From positions 2,170,001-2,234,000 of the forward strand of contig NZ_CP014304.1 of assembly GCF_001562275.1 (NCBI RefSeq): DNA of 64,000 nucleotides, written 5' to 3'. The position numbers and the translations under genes are program-made. Position 1 is the first letter of the stretch; every line of letters begins with the position of its first letter. The notes beneath the pieces are model-generated. The model was not told the DNA's origin, searched no databases, and saw only the letters and a program-made list of their open reading frames with translations. This stretch comes from Hymenobacter sp. PAMC 26628 (GTDB lineage Bacteria > Bacteroidota > Bacteroidia > Cytophagales > Hymenobacteraceae). This document shows, in pieces, positions 50,794-59,229 of the stretch.

Positions 50794-51681
50794 TTACAGC
50801 CGCCTTCCCGGGCTGGAAGCCGGCCTGACGTAGAACACCACCGGCACTTGGCAAGTGGCGCGCACCGTTTGGCCGTCGCGCTGCCCGGGGCGGAACCGTT
50901 TGGTCAGGCCGCGCACCGCGGCCAGCACCTTCTCGTTCAACCACGGGGCCGACGACCGGGCCACGTACGGGTCAGCCACCTCGCCCTGCTCGGTGATGGT
51001 GAACACGACGTCGATTTGGCCCACCGGCCAGCGGGTGGCCCCCGGTACAACGGCGGGCCGGGTTTCGCGGCGCGCCCCCCCGAAGGCACCTTCCCACATC
51101 AGCGAGCCCGACGTATCAAAGCGGTGCATTTCGGTGGCGGTGGGGCGCACGCGCCGCGTCACGTCGTGGTACAGCAGCAGGGCCCCGCCCGGGTACAGCG
51201 GCGGCTGCTCGTAGGGAAAATATGGCACGGGGCGGCCGTCGGGGCCGTAGCAGGCCCCCAGCATGTTTTGATCGGCCACGAACTGGTCGCGCCGCTTCAG
51301 GGTGCCGTCGGGGTAGTAGGCCAGCAGCTCGCCCTGGCGGCGGCCTCCGAGGTATTCCTCCTTGGTGCACGGGCGGCCGTCTTCGTACCACGTGGTGCGG
51401 GTGCCGTGCACTACGCCCCGGCCCAGGTCGAGGTAGGGCGTGTAGGCTTGCAGGGCCCCGGTGGCGTAGTAGCGCCGCACCACGGCGCGGCTGCTACTGT
51501 CGGTGCGCAGGGTTTCGACGCGGTAGGCAGCGCTGTCGGGGCCCGGCAGTGGGCGCTCGTCGGCATCCAGGTAGGCCACCGTCGTCTGCGGAAACGCGGG
51601 GGCGGGCGTGGTTTGGGCACGCGCCGCGCCCCCCAGCCCCCAGGCCACTAGCAACGGCAGCAACAAGCGAAAAGTAGGCAT
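50794..51681 (-). CDS. TonB-type energy transducer with MORN/YwqK-like repeats (paralogue 1)
   Basis: 295 residues. A signal peptide (MPTFRLLLPLLVAWGLGGAA) is followed by MORN-like YwqK-type repeats (VRRYYATGALQAYTPYLDLG, TRTTWYEDGRPCTKEEYLGG, GELLAYYPDGTLKRRDQFVA). The C-terminal ~100 residues resemble the TonB C-domain (GQIDVVFTITEQGEVADPYV, LNEKVLAAVRGLTKRFRPGQ, TVRATCQVPVVFYV). It lacks the usual Pro-rich membrane linker and cytoplasmic tail, so it may not couple ExbBD but mimic TonB in the periplasm. The gene product resembles the next one (51876-52634) throughout, showing a duplication. Confidence 0.82.
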   Translation of the reverse strand: MPTFRLLLPLLVAWGLGGAARAQTTPAPAFPQTTVAYLDADERPLPGPDSAAYRVETLRTDSSSRAVVRRYYATGALQAYTPYLDLGRGVVHGTRTTWYEDGRPCTKEEYLGGRRQGELLAYYPDGTLKRRDQFVADQNMLGACYGPDGRPVPYFPYEQPPLYPGGALLLYHDVTRRVRPTATEMHRFDTSGSLMWEGAFGGARRETRPAVVPGATRWPVGQIDVVFTITEQGEVADPYVARSSAPWLNEKVLAAVRGLTKRFRPGQRDGQTVRATCQVPVVFYVRPASSPGRRL

Positions 51682-51875
51682 CGGACGGTCCGGGTAGGGT
51701 GCGGCCAACAGAAAGGGCATTGGGGCCCCGGCCCGGGGCCCCAATGCACCAAATGTAAGCGCCAACGTCCTTTTCACCAACCCGATAAGGTGGCCTAGTG
51801 GCTGCTTCTTGGGAGCGCCCAGAGCGGGAGGGCGGGCTTAACTAATCGCGCCGCATTGCCGCCATCAGAACCAGG

Positions 51876-52634
51876 TTAAAAGGTGACCGGTATGGTAAAG
51901 GCAATGGCCACCGGATTTCCATCCTGCAAGCCGGGTTTGAATCGTTTCAGCCGCCGTATCGATTCCAGCACGGCTTCATCGGCCAGCGGACACAGGCTTT
52001 GCACTAGGCGGATATCGGCCACGTCCCCCAAAGCATTCACGTTAAACGCCACGATGACCTGTCCGGCACAGTGGTCTTTGGCCGCGAGCCGCGGATACTT
52101 AATTCCACGCTGCACCGCCCTGACTATTACGCGGGCACTACCGTCGCCCTCCGGGTACACGGGCATCTGCTCGAACTTGTAAAACGGAACGAGTTGGCCA
52201 TTTTCAGCGAAGCATTCGCCGGTAGAAGTAAAGTCGTCTTTCAGATTATACACTTCGCGCCGTTTCAGCTGACCTGTGGAATAATAAGTGCGTAACTCCC
52301 CTGTCCTCCGGCCCTGCCGGTAATCTGCGTGCATTCGGAGTTGGCCGTTGGGGTACCACTGTTCCGATATTCCATCGGGCACTCCCTTCCGCAGATTGGC
52401 AAATGCTTGCCGGCTGGCCAGCTTGCCCGTGGCCAGATAATAGGTACTTACCGTGGCCGTTATGCTATCAGAAAATTCGGTTTCGCGGCGGTAGCGAGCA
52501 CCAACTTCGTTGAGCAGCACCTGGTGCGTTGAATCTAGAAACGCCTGCTTATGCGGCGGAATAAGCTGCTGCGCGATGGCCACTTTAGTCGTTAGCAGGC
52601 TCAGCGCCACACAAGCGCTATAAATTCGACGCAT
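51876..52634 (-). CDS. TonB-type energy transducer with MORN/YwqK-like repeats (paralogue 2)
   Basis: 252 residues with the same layout as the gene downstream: signal peptide (MRRIYSACVALSLLTTKVAIA), strand repeats (VSTYYLATGKLASRQAFANL, ISEQWYPNGQLRMHADYRQG, GELRTYYSTGQLKRREVYNL), and a TonB C-like domain (GQVIVAFNVNALGDVADIRL, EAVLESIRRLKRFKPGLQDG). It has clearly lower G+C than paralogue 1, so the two copies have different histories. The gap to paralogue 1 (51682-51875) holds nothing recognisable. Confidence 0.82.
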   Translation of the reverse strand: MRRIYSACVALSLLTTKVAIAQQLIPPHKQAFLDSTHQVLLNEVGARYRRETEFSDSITATVSTYYLATGKLASRQAFANLRKGVPDGISEQWYPNGQLRMHADYRQGRRTGELRTYYSTGQLKRREVYNLKDDFTSTGECFAENGQLVPFYKFEQMPVYPEGDGSARVIVRAVQRGIKYPRLAAKDHCAGQVIVAFNVNALGDVADIRLVQSLCPLADEAVLESIRRLKRFKPGLQDGNPVAIAFTIPVTF

Positions 52635-52705
52635 GCAAAGCAAAGACAATCTTGTGGAAAGGAAATGAAGGACAACGGAGCGCAAAATAGCGGTCGATTT
52701 CTTGC

Positions 52706-52757
52706 TGAAGAGAAAAGCGGCGGCCCTACCAGGTAGAGCCGCCGCTTTTCTCTTCAG
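52706..52757 (-). terminator. Hairpin after alaS
   Basis: TGAAGAGAAAAGCGGCGG (52706 onward) pairs with CCGCCGCTTTTCTCTTCA (ending 52757) with a short loop of about 12 nt. The arms include an AAAAG/CTTTT segment that supplies the T-run on both strands. Confidence 0.7.
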
Positions 52758-52774
52758 TCTAAGTTACCAACGAG

Positions 52775-55456
52775 CTATAGTGCTGTCGAAACCGCAGCCT
52801 CGGCCTTGGCGATGGCCGCGCCCAGGCCCGCCAGGTTTTTGCCGCCGGCCGTGGCGAAGAACGGCTGCCCGCCGCCGCCGCCCTGGATTTCCTTGGCCAG
52901 TTCGCGCACCAGCGCCGTGGCGTTGAGCTTACCGGCTTTGGCCAGCTCGTCGTCGAGCATCACGGCTAGCTGGGGCTTGCCGTCGATTTCGGCGCCCAAT
53001 ACCAGCACGAGGTTCGGCACGGCCTGGCGCAGGTTGAAGGCCAGGGTTTTGAGGCCCTCGGCGCTGGTGGCCTGCACCTGGGCGGCGAGGAAGTTCACGC
53101 CGTTCAGCGGCTTCACCTGGCCGGCCAATTGGTCTTTCTGCTGGTTGATGCTTTGCTGGGCAAACTGCTCCATTTGCTTGCGCAGGGCCCCAATTTCCTC
53201 GGTTTGCTTTTCGAGCGACGTCAGCAAGTGCTGGGGGTTGCCGAGGGCCTCGCGCACCTGGGCGAGCAGGTCAAGCTGCTGGTCCACGTAGACTTCGGCG
53301 GGGCCGGCCGTCACGGCTTCGAGGCGGCGCACGCCAGCCCCCACGGCGCTTTCGGCCACGATTTTGAAGTAGCCGATGCTGCCCGTGTTGGCCACGTGCA
53401 GGCCACCGCACAACTCCACCGAATAGTCTTTGTCGAAGGTGATGACGCGCACGAACTCGCCGTACTTCTCGCCGAACAAGGCCATGGCGCCCAGCGTTTT
53501 GGCCTCGGCAATGGGCACGTTGCGGCGCTCATCGAGCGGGATTTGCCGCCGAATCTGCTCGTTCACCAGCTGCTCAATCTCGCGCAGCTGCCCGTTGGTC
53601 ACCTTCGTGAAGTGCGAGAAGTCGAAGCGCAGCAGCTTGTCGTTCACCAGCGAGCCTTTTTGCTGCACGTGCTCGCCGAGCACGCGGCGCAGGGCGGCTT
53701 GCAGCAAGTGCGTAGCCGTGTGGTTGTTGCGCACGAGCGTGCGCCGCGCCGCGTCGGGCCGGGCCCAGAACTCGGCCGTCAGCTCCTGCGGCAGCTCCAG
53801 CACCGTGTGGATGATGAGGTCGTTCTCGCGCTTCGTGTCCAGCACGCGCAGCCGGTCCACGTCGCTTTCCAGGTAGCCGGTGTCGCCAATCTGGCCGCCA
53901 CTTTCGGCGTAGAACGGCGTTTGGTCGAGCACCAATTGGTATTCCGTCTTGCCCTTCTTGTCAATTTTGCGGTAGCGCAGCAGGCGGGCAGTGGCCTCGT
54001 CCTGGTCGTAGCCCACGAACACGTTGGGCCCCTCGGCTTCGGCCACCGTCACCCAGTCGCTCTGCTCGGTTTCCTGGGCGTTGCGGCTGCGGTTTTTCTG
54101 CTGCGCCAGCGCTTGCTGGAAGCCGGCCTCGTCCACCGTCAGCCCTTTTTCGCGGGCGATGAGGGCCGTCAAATCCAGCGGGAAGCCGAATGTGTCGCTC
54201 AGCTCGAAGGCCGTGGCGCCGTCGATGACGCCGCCGTTCTGGCGGGCGGCTTCCTCCAGCGCGTCCAGACGGCGCAGGCCGGTTTCCAGCGTTTTCAGGA
54301 ACGCAATTTCCTCTTCCTCAATCACCCGCGTCACGAAGGCCTGCTGGGCCTTCAGCTCGGGGAAAATGCCGGCCATCTGGTCGGCCAGCACGGGCACGAG
54401 CTTGTAGAGGAAGGGCTGCTTCTGGTTCAAGCTCGAAAAGGCGTAGCGCACGGCCCGGCGCAGGATGCGGCGGATGACGTAGCCGGCCTTCACGTTGCTC
54501 GGCAGCTGGCCGTCGGCGATGGTGAAGGCGATGGCGCGGATGTGGTCGGCCAGCACCCGGATGGCGATGTCGGTTTTCTCGTTTTCGGTGGCCGGCTGGT
54601 CGTTCACCGTGGCCGGCGAGGTGCCGTGGTACTCGATGCCTACTTCCTTGGCAATGAACTGGATGAGCGGCTGGAACACGTCGGTGTCGTAGTTCGAGCG
54701 CACGCCCGACACGGCCATCATCAGGCGCTCGAAGCCCATGCCGGTGTCCACGCTCTGGGCCGGCAGCTTGACGAGCGACTTGTCGGCCAGGCGCTGGAAC
54801 TCCATGAACACGTTGTTCCACACCTCCACCACCTGCGGGTGGTCGGCGTTGACGAGCTGGTGGCCAGGCGTTTGGGCGCGCTCCTCGGCGGTGCGCAGGT
54901 CCACGTGGATTTCGGTGCAGGGGCCGCAGGGCCCCGTGTCGCCCATCTCCCAGAAGTTGTCCTTCTTGTTGCCGGGCAGGATGCGGTCGTCGGTGGTGTA
55001 CTGGCGCCACAGGGCCTGCGTTTCGGCGTCGGGGCCCAGGCCGTCGCCCTTATCGCCCTCGAAATACGTCACGTAGAGCCGGTCTTTTTCGAGCTTGAAT
55101 ACGTCGGTGAGCAGCTCCCAGGCCCAGGCAATGGCGTCCTTCTTGAAGTAATCGCCGAACGACCAGTTGCCCAGCATTTCGAACATCGTGTGGTGGTAGG
55201 TGTCATAGCCCACCTCCTCCAAATCGTTGTGCTTACCGCTGACGCGCAGGCACTTCTGGGTGTCGGCGATGCGCTTGAAGGGCGCGGGGCGGTTGCCCAG
55301 GAAGTAGTCTTTGAACGGGGCCATGCCGCTGTTGATAAACAGCAGCGTGGGGTCGTCTTTCACCACGAGCGGGGCCGAGGGCACGATGTGGTGGCCTTTG
55401 GAGGCGAAGAAATCGAGGAATTGCTGGCGGACGTGCGCGGCGGTGGGGAGCGACAT
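52775..55456 (-). CDS. alaS: alanyl-tRNA synthetase
   Basis: 893 residues. It charges tRNA-Ala and edits mischarged Ser and Gly. The catalytic core has PSAPLVVKDDPTLLFINSGM, HHTMFEMLGNWSFGDYFKKD and GDTGPCGPCTEIHVDLRTAE. The editing domain has the HTATHLLQAALRRVLGEHVQ motif (HxxxH) and VELCGGLHVANTGSIGYFKI (CxxxH zinc site). The C-Ala/DHHA1 domain (LAQVREALGNPQHLLTSLEK to IAKAEAAVSTAL) ends it. Start is MSLPTAAHVRQQFLDFFASK. A TACCTTTG -7 element lies 48 bases upstream. It is divergent from a MerR gene. Confidence 0.97.
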   Translation of the reverse strand: MSLPTAAHVRQQFLDFFASKGHHIVPSAPLVVKDDPTLLFINSGMAPFKDYFLGNRPAPFKRIADTQKCLRVSGKHNDLEEVGYDTYHHTMFEMLGNWSFGDYFKKDAIAWAWELLTDVFKLEKDRLYVTYFEGDKGDGLGPDAETQALWRQYTTDDRILPGNKKDNFWEMGDTGPCGPCTEIHVDLRTAEERAQTPGHQLVNADHPQVVEVWNNVFMEFQRLADKSLVKLPAQSVDTGMGFERLMMAVSGVRSNYDTDVFQPLIQFIAKEVGIEYHGTSPATVNDQPATENEKTDIAIRVLADHIRAIAFTIADGQLPSNVKAGYVIRRILRRAVRYAFSSLNQKQPFLYKLVPVLADQMAGIFPELKAQQAFVTRVIEEEEIAFLKTLETGLRRLDALEEAARQNGGVIDGATAFELSDTFGFPLDLTALIAREKGLTVDEAGFQQALAQQKNRSRNAQETEQSDWVTVAEAEGPNVFVGYDQDEATARLLRYRKIDKKGKTEYQLVLDQTPFYAESGGQIGDTGYLESDVDRLRVLDTKRENDLIIHTVLELPQELTAEFWARPDAARRTLVRNNHTATHLLQAALRRVLGEHVQQKGSLVNDKLLRFDFSHFTKVTNGQLREIEQLVNEQIRRQIPLDERRNVPIAEAKTLGAMALFGEKYGEFVRVITFDKDYSVELCGGLHVANTGSIGYFKIVAESAVGAGVRRLEAVTAGPAEVYVDQQLDLLAQVREALGNPQHLLTSLEKQTEEIGALRKQMEQFAQQSINQQKDQLAGQVKPLNGVNFLAAQVQATSAEGLKTLAFNLRQAVPNLVLVLGAEIDGKPQLAVMLDDELAKAGKLNATALVRELAKEIQGGGGGQPFFATAGGKNLAGLGAAIAKAEAAVSTAL

Positions 55457-55503
55457 AGAAAAACGGCCGAACGGGGATTTTTGGGTACTTTTCGGCTGAA
55501 TCG

Positions 55504-55511
55504 CAAAGGTA
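55504..55511 (-). promoter_or_regulatory. -7 element for alaS
   Basis: The minus strand reads TACCTTTG (TAnnTTTG), about 48 bases from the alaS start. It overlaps the region just before the MerR start codon. Confidence 0.5.
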
Positions 55512-55516
55512 ACCCC

Positions 55517-55870
55517 ATGCCCTATAAAGAGCGCACCATCGAAAAACAGTACTTTACCATCGGCGAAGTGGCCGCCCAGTTCAAGGTGGCCGAGTCGCTG
55601 GTGCGCTTCTGGGAAACCGAGTTCGACGAGCTGAAACCGCGCCGCAGCAAGAAGGGCAACCGCCTCTACACGCCGCAGGACATCGACACGTTCCGCACCA
55701 TTTTCCACCTTGTCAAGGAGCGCGGCTACACCATCCCGGGGGCCCGCGAAATGCTCAAGCAGAAGGGCCCCCAGCTCAAGGATAAAATCGACGCCGTGCA
55801 GGCCATCGAGCGCGTCCGGGCCTTTTTGGTGAGCCTAAAGAAGGAGCTGGACGTGGCCCGGCCGGAGTAG
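55517..55870 (+). CDS. MerR-family transcriptional regulator
   Basis: 117 residues. A MerR winged helix-turn-helix (YFTIGEVAAQFKVAESLVRF, WETEFDELKPRRSKKGNRLY, TPQDIDTFRTIFHLVKERGY) is followed by a dimerisation coiled coil (AREMLKQKGPQLKDKIDAVQ, AIERVRAFLVSLKKELDVA). No ligand-binding domain or metal-binding Cys pair follows. It could be a growth- or stress-linked regulator. The partner is unknown; the divergent alaS gene shares its upstream region. Confidence 0.92.
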   Translation: MPYKERTIEKQYFTIGEVAAQFKVAESLVRFWETEFDELKPRRSKKGNRLYTPQDIDTFRTIFHLVKERGYTIPGAREMLKQKGPQLKDKIDAVQAIERVRAFLVSLKKELDVARPE

Positions 55871-55923
55871 GGCGGCGGTTAGTATTTGGGCCCCAGAACG
55901 TTTTGCTGCGCTGGCCTCCAAGC

Positions 55924-56013
55924 CGTCATGCAAAGCGCAGTGAAGCATCTTTGTCGCGCCAATAATCAGGATTAGTTACGCAGGAAAGATGCTTCGCTGC
56001 GCTCTGCATGACG
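55924..56013. repeat. Palindrome of the 66-bp repeat family
   Basis: CGTCATGCAAAGCGCAGTGA, followed by AGCATCTTT, at 55924-55952 pairs with 55985-56013 at 27 of 29 bases with a 32-nt loop. Its outline CGTCATGC...GAAGCATCT, and a loop with CGCG...TAATC...GATTA, matches the 34559-34731 element. Confidence 0.75.
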
Positions 56014-56068
56014 TTCTGATAATTACGCTCCTCTATCAATATTTTATATCTATACCTATCCCCTATCG

Positions 56069-57202
56069 ATGCCCCAAACGATTACTGACGATTTATTCCA
56101 CGAACTGGCCCTCACGCTCATCCCCGGCATTGGCCCGCAGATTACGCGGCAGCTGATGAGCTACGGTGGCTCGGCCAAAAACGTGCTGCTGATGCCGCCG
56201 GGCAAGCTGCGGCGCATTCCCGGCGTGGGGCCCAAAGCGGTGGCCAGCCTTACGGGCCCCGAGCGCGCCACGGCCCTCAGCCGCGCCGAAAAGGACCTGC
56301 GGCAGGCAGAGAAAGAGGGCGTCGAAATCCTATTTTACACTAGCAAGCGCTACCCGCACCGCCTCAAACTCATCCCCGACGCGCCGGTCATCCTCTACTA
56401 CCAGGGCCCCGCCGACCTCAATGCGCTCAAAATCGTGGCCCTCGTCGGCACCCGGCAATCCACGGAGTACGGGCGCGAGCAAACCGAGCGCATCGTGCGG
56501 GGGCTGGTGCCGCACCGGCCGCTGGTGGTCAGCGGCTTAGCCTACGGCATTGATATTCTGGCCCACCGCGCGGCTTTGCAGGAAGGCCTGCCCACGGTGG
56601 GCGTGATGGCCACCGGCCTCGACGTCATCTACCCCGCCGCGCACCGCAAAACGGCCGAAAAAATGCGCGAAGTGGGCGGCCTGCTCACCGAATTCCCCTT
56701 CGGCACGGGGCCCGACCGGTACAATTTTCCGCAGCGCAACCGCATCATCGCCGGGCTCGCCGACGGCACCGTGGTGGTGGAAGCGGCCATTAAGGGCGGG
56801 GCCCTCATCACCGCCGAGCTAGCCCTGAGCTACGACCGCGACGTGCTGGCCGTGCCCGGCAACCTGGGCTCGCTGGCCTCCGAGGGCTGCAACGCCCTGA
56901 TTAAAAATAACAAGGCCGCCATCTACACCGAGCCCCGCGACCTGGAGGTTATTCTGAATTGGGACGCGGCCCTGCACTCGGGCAAGTTCAAGCCCGCCCC
57001 CGCCTACTCGCCCGACGATTTCACGGCCGACGAATTTGCGCTCATCGCCGTACTCTCCGCCGCCGCCGGCCGCGAGGCCCAGATGGACGACCTCGCCTGG
57101 AAGGCCCAGCTGGCCATCCACGCCGTGGCCGCGCTGCTGCTGGGCCTGGAGTTTCGGGGCGTGGTGCGGGCCCTGCCGGGCAAGAAATTCGCGCTTGTCT
57201 GA
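56069..57202 (+). CDS. dprA: DNA-processing protein DprA
   Basis: 377 residues. It binds incoming single-stranded DNA and loads RecA in natural transformation. The N-terminal helical domain (FHELALTLIPGIGPQITRQL, LRRIPGVGPKAVASL with two helix-hairpin-helix motifs) is followed by the Rossmann-like core: KIVALVGTRQSTEYGREQTE, PLVVSGLAYGIDILAHRAAL, GVMATGLDVIYPAAHRKTAE, YNFPQRNRIIAGLADGTVVV and AVPGNLGSLASEGCNALIKN. The C-terminal winged helix is present (AALLLGLEFRGVVRALPGKK). It is monocistronic here; no com genes flank it. Confidence 0.95.
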   Translation: MPQTITDDLFHELALTLIPGIGPQITRQLMSYGGSAKNVLLMPPGKLRRIPGVGPKAVASLTGPERATALSRAEKDLRQAEKEGVEILFYTSKRYPHRLKLIPDAPVILYYQGPADLNALKIVALVGTRQSTEYGREQTERIVRGLVPHRPLVVSGLAYGIDILAHRAALQEGLPTVGVMATGLDVIYPAAHRKTAEKMREVGGLLTEFPFGTGPDRYNFPQRNRIIAGLADGTVVVEAAIKGGALITAELALSYDRDVLAVPGNLGSLASEGCNALIKNNKAAIYTEPRDLEVILNWDAALHSGKFKPAPAYSPDDFTADEFALIAVLSAAAGREAQMDDLAWKAQLAIHAVAALLLGLEFRGVVRALPGKKFALV

Positions 57203-57423
57203 ACCACGGATTTATCGGATTATTCGGATTGGTCGGATTTGGGGGACGATTCACGCTGGCCGGCTAACCGGCTTTACTTGTGGCCTATAGCCCGGGCTAC
57301 CGGCTTTTTCGCCGGCTGCCCGGTAATCGCTGGGGCCCTGAAAGCCATTTGCCGCATCCGCTTCTCATCACTGGGGCCCCACCGACCGTCTACCACACCC
57401 GTTTCATCGTACCCGCCGCCGCT
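57203..57423. other. Gap between dprA and the class IV aminotransferase gene
   Basis: No gene. It holds three direct repeats of TCGGATT (57216-57240, GGATTTATCGGATTATTCGG and GTCGGATTT) and a GC-rich stretch with ACCGGC/GCCGGT words at 57265-57330, giving several weak hairpins. No clear promoter could be assigned. Confidence 0.4.
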
Positions 57424-58236
57424 ATGTTCCTGCTTCACAACGGCCAGTTGGTGGCCGCCGATGCCTTTGCCCTGCCCCTGCCCAACCGCGGCCTAGCCTT
57501 CGGCGACGGCTTCTTTGAAACCCTGGTGTTCGCCGAAAACCGCCTGCGCTACACCGCCGACCACCTCGCCCGGATGCAGCAGGCCGCCACCGCCCTGTAC
57601 CTGACGCTGCCAGCTACCCTGGCCACGCCCGGGGCCCTGGCCGCCACCCTGGGGGCCCTGGCCGCCGCCAACGGCCTGCCCGCCGCCCGCCTGCGCCTGC
57701 AGCTGTGGCGCGCCGGCGGCGGCCGCTACGCCCCGCCCACCGCCACCGCCGAGTGGCTGGCCACCGCCGAACCCTTCGCGCCCGACGAAGCGCCCATTGC
57801 GCAAGCCGGTTTTGCCCAGGAAACACATTCGCTGTTTTCGCCGCTCAGCTTCTGCAAGGGACCCCAGGCGTGGCTCTACGTGCGCGCCGCCCACGAGCGC
57901 CAGCAGCGCGGCTGGGACGAAATCATCCTCTGCGACGCGGCCGGGCACGTGGCCGAAGCCGGCGCCGCGGCCATTTTCTGGCTGAAGGACGGGGCCCTAT
58001 TCACGCCGTCGCTGGCCAGCGGCTGCGTGGCGGGCGTGCGGCGGGCCCAGGTACTGCGGGCGGCCAAGGCGCAGGGCCTGGCGTGCCGCGAAGGGCTTTT
58101 CCCACCGGAAGAATTGTTAGCGGCCGACGCGGTTTTCACGGCCAATGTGGCGGCGGTGCGGGCGGTGAAACGGATTGATCTGACAATTTTTAAATCGCAT
58201 CATATTGATGCACAATTCAAAAATCAACCGAATTGA
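57424..58236 (+). CDS. class IV PLP-dependent aminotransferase / aminodeoxychorismate lyase-like protein
   Basis: 270 residues. The fold-type IV signature is LPLPNRGLAFGDGFFETLVF, the PLP-lysine segment SFCKGPQAWLYVRAAHERQQ, GWDEIILCDAAGHVAEAGAA (Glu) and FTPSLASGCVAGVRRAQVLR. Related enzymes are branched-chain aminotransferases, D-amino acid aminotransferases and PabC; the short length suggests PabC-like use in folate synthesis. The last ~18 codons (LTIFKSHHIDAQFKNQPN) are AT-rich and lie in the 3' end of the opposite gene, so the native C-terminus may have been replaced. Confidence 0.85.
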   Translation: MFLLHNGQLVAADAFALPLPNRGLAFGDGFFETLVFAENRLRYTADHLARMQQAATALYLTLPATLATPGALAATLGALAAANGLPAARLRLQLWRAGGGRYAPPTATAEWLATAEPFAPDEAPIAQAGFAQETHSLFSPLSFCKGPQAWLYVRAAHERQQRGWDEIILCDAAGHVAEAGAAAIFWLKDGALFTPSLASGCVAGVRRAQVLRAAKAQGLACREGLFPPEELLAADAVFTANVAAVRAVKRIDLTIFKSHHIDAQFKNQPN

Positions 58237-59198
58237 ATTGTTTCGATAGATTTCAATAACTCTGATTGTGAGAACACTTTATCATATTGTTCTTTATAAA
58301 CTTCGTTACTTTTTAAATCCTTCTGAACTCTCGACAAAAAATCTTTAAAATCTTTATTCATTGCTAATTTATTCATAGTATCCCAATCCAGATTTTCTTT
58401 AAACCGAGCTGGAAGTATTATTTCTGCTTTATCGGGATGTTCGGTATTGAGACGAATAACACCGATGTTGAAAGAAGAGGACAAACGCTTTAGTTCGCTT
58501 AAAAAATCTTGTGAATCAGATATTTTAGCTGCTACCAAATAGCTTTCGTTTGCCCATGAAGAGTTCGAGACTGCCTGAAAAAACACTTCGCGCAAATTAG
58601 TCATATCAAGCTTGCGTTTTAATTCAAAAGAACACAACCGGATTGAAGCGTTGCCAATGGAGCGACTCAAGCTGGAAACTTCGCTATGCCACCCATCTTG
58701 AAGAAATGGAAAAGCACAAGAAACCATGTCAGGATGTACCCATTCGCCATAACTGCTTTTCGCCGATTTACTATGATTTAGCGTTTTTGCATATGCTTTC
58801 AATTTATAGAAAGCAAAGTGAGCTAAAAAAGGGTGCAAATGTTTTTCTAAATAATATTCTTCTTGTTTAACCGATTGTAACAATTTTTCTACTTTCTTCT
58901 GGTTACCTGCAGCTTCGATATTAATAGATTCAGGTAATACAGCAGCCACAATCGAAGTATCTACTGTCTGCTGCATTTCTGCAAGCGCAAATTTTCCTTT
59001 ACCAACTTTGCAAAATTTAGTGGCTGCGTTGTTTTTTAAGTCAACGTACAATTGGGCCCCGAGCGTAGCCCAAGGCGTTTTTCCTGTTGTTTTCACTTGC
59101 GCAGCCAGACCGGAAATCAATGCCTTATCCCATATCTGTTGAGCGTTTAGAGGTGATGAATCTTTTAAAACGGCTTCGGCTATCGCAAGAAAAGTCAT
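58224..59198 (-). CDS. HARE-HTH domain protein with nuclease-like C-domain, strongly AT-rich
   Basis: 324 residues. The N-terminal ~75 residues form a HARE-type winged helix (MTFLAIAEAVLKDSSPLNAQ, QIWDKALISGLAAQVKTTGK, TPWATLGAQLYVDLKNN), a domain known in restriction endonucleases and chromatin proteins. A linker leads to an alpha/beta domain: KSSYGEWVHPDMVSCAFPFL, RLCSFELKRKLDMTNLREVF and FQAVSNSSWANESYLVAAKI. D...x(n)...ExK (HPDMVS and FELKRK) fits a PD-(D/E)xK nuclease site. The family is close to HrgA/COG2958, which is linked to restriction systems. A+T content is far above neighbours, so transfer is likely. No methyltransferase is adjacent. Nuclease activity is inference. Confidence 0.75.
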   Translation of the reverse strand: MTFLAIAEAVLKDSSPLNAQQIWDKALISGLAAQVKTTGKTPWATLGAQLYVDLKNNAATKFCKVGKGKFALAEMQQTVDTSIVAAVLPESINIEAAGNQKKVEKLLQSVKQEEYYLEKHLHPFLAHFAFYKLKAYAKTLNHSKSAKSSYGEWVHPDMVSCAFPFLQDGWHSEVSSLSRSIGNASIRLCSFELKRKLDMTNLREVFFQAVSNSSWANESYLVAAKISDSQDFLSELKRLSSSFNIGVIRLNTEHPDKAEIILPARFKENLDWDTMNKLAMNKDFKDFLSRVQKDLKSNEVYKEQYDKVFSQSELLKSIETIQFG

Positions 59199-59229
59199 GT
59201 TGTTGAGCAGAACAGTTTTGCAAGCAAAG

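Noticed and set aside
53129-55516. Long plus-strand frame leading into the MerR gene
   Set aside because: The MerR domain begins only at 55517. Everything before is antisense to alaS.
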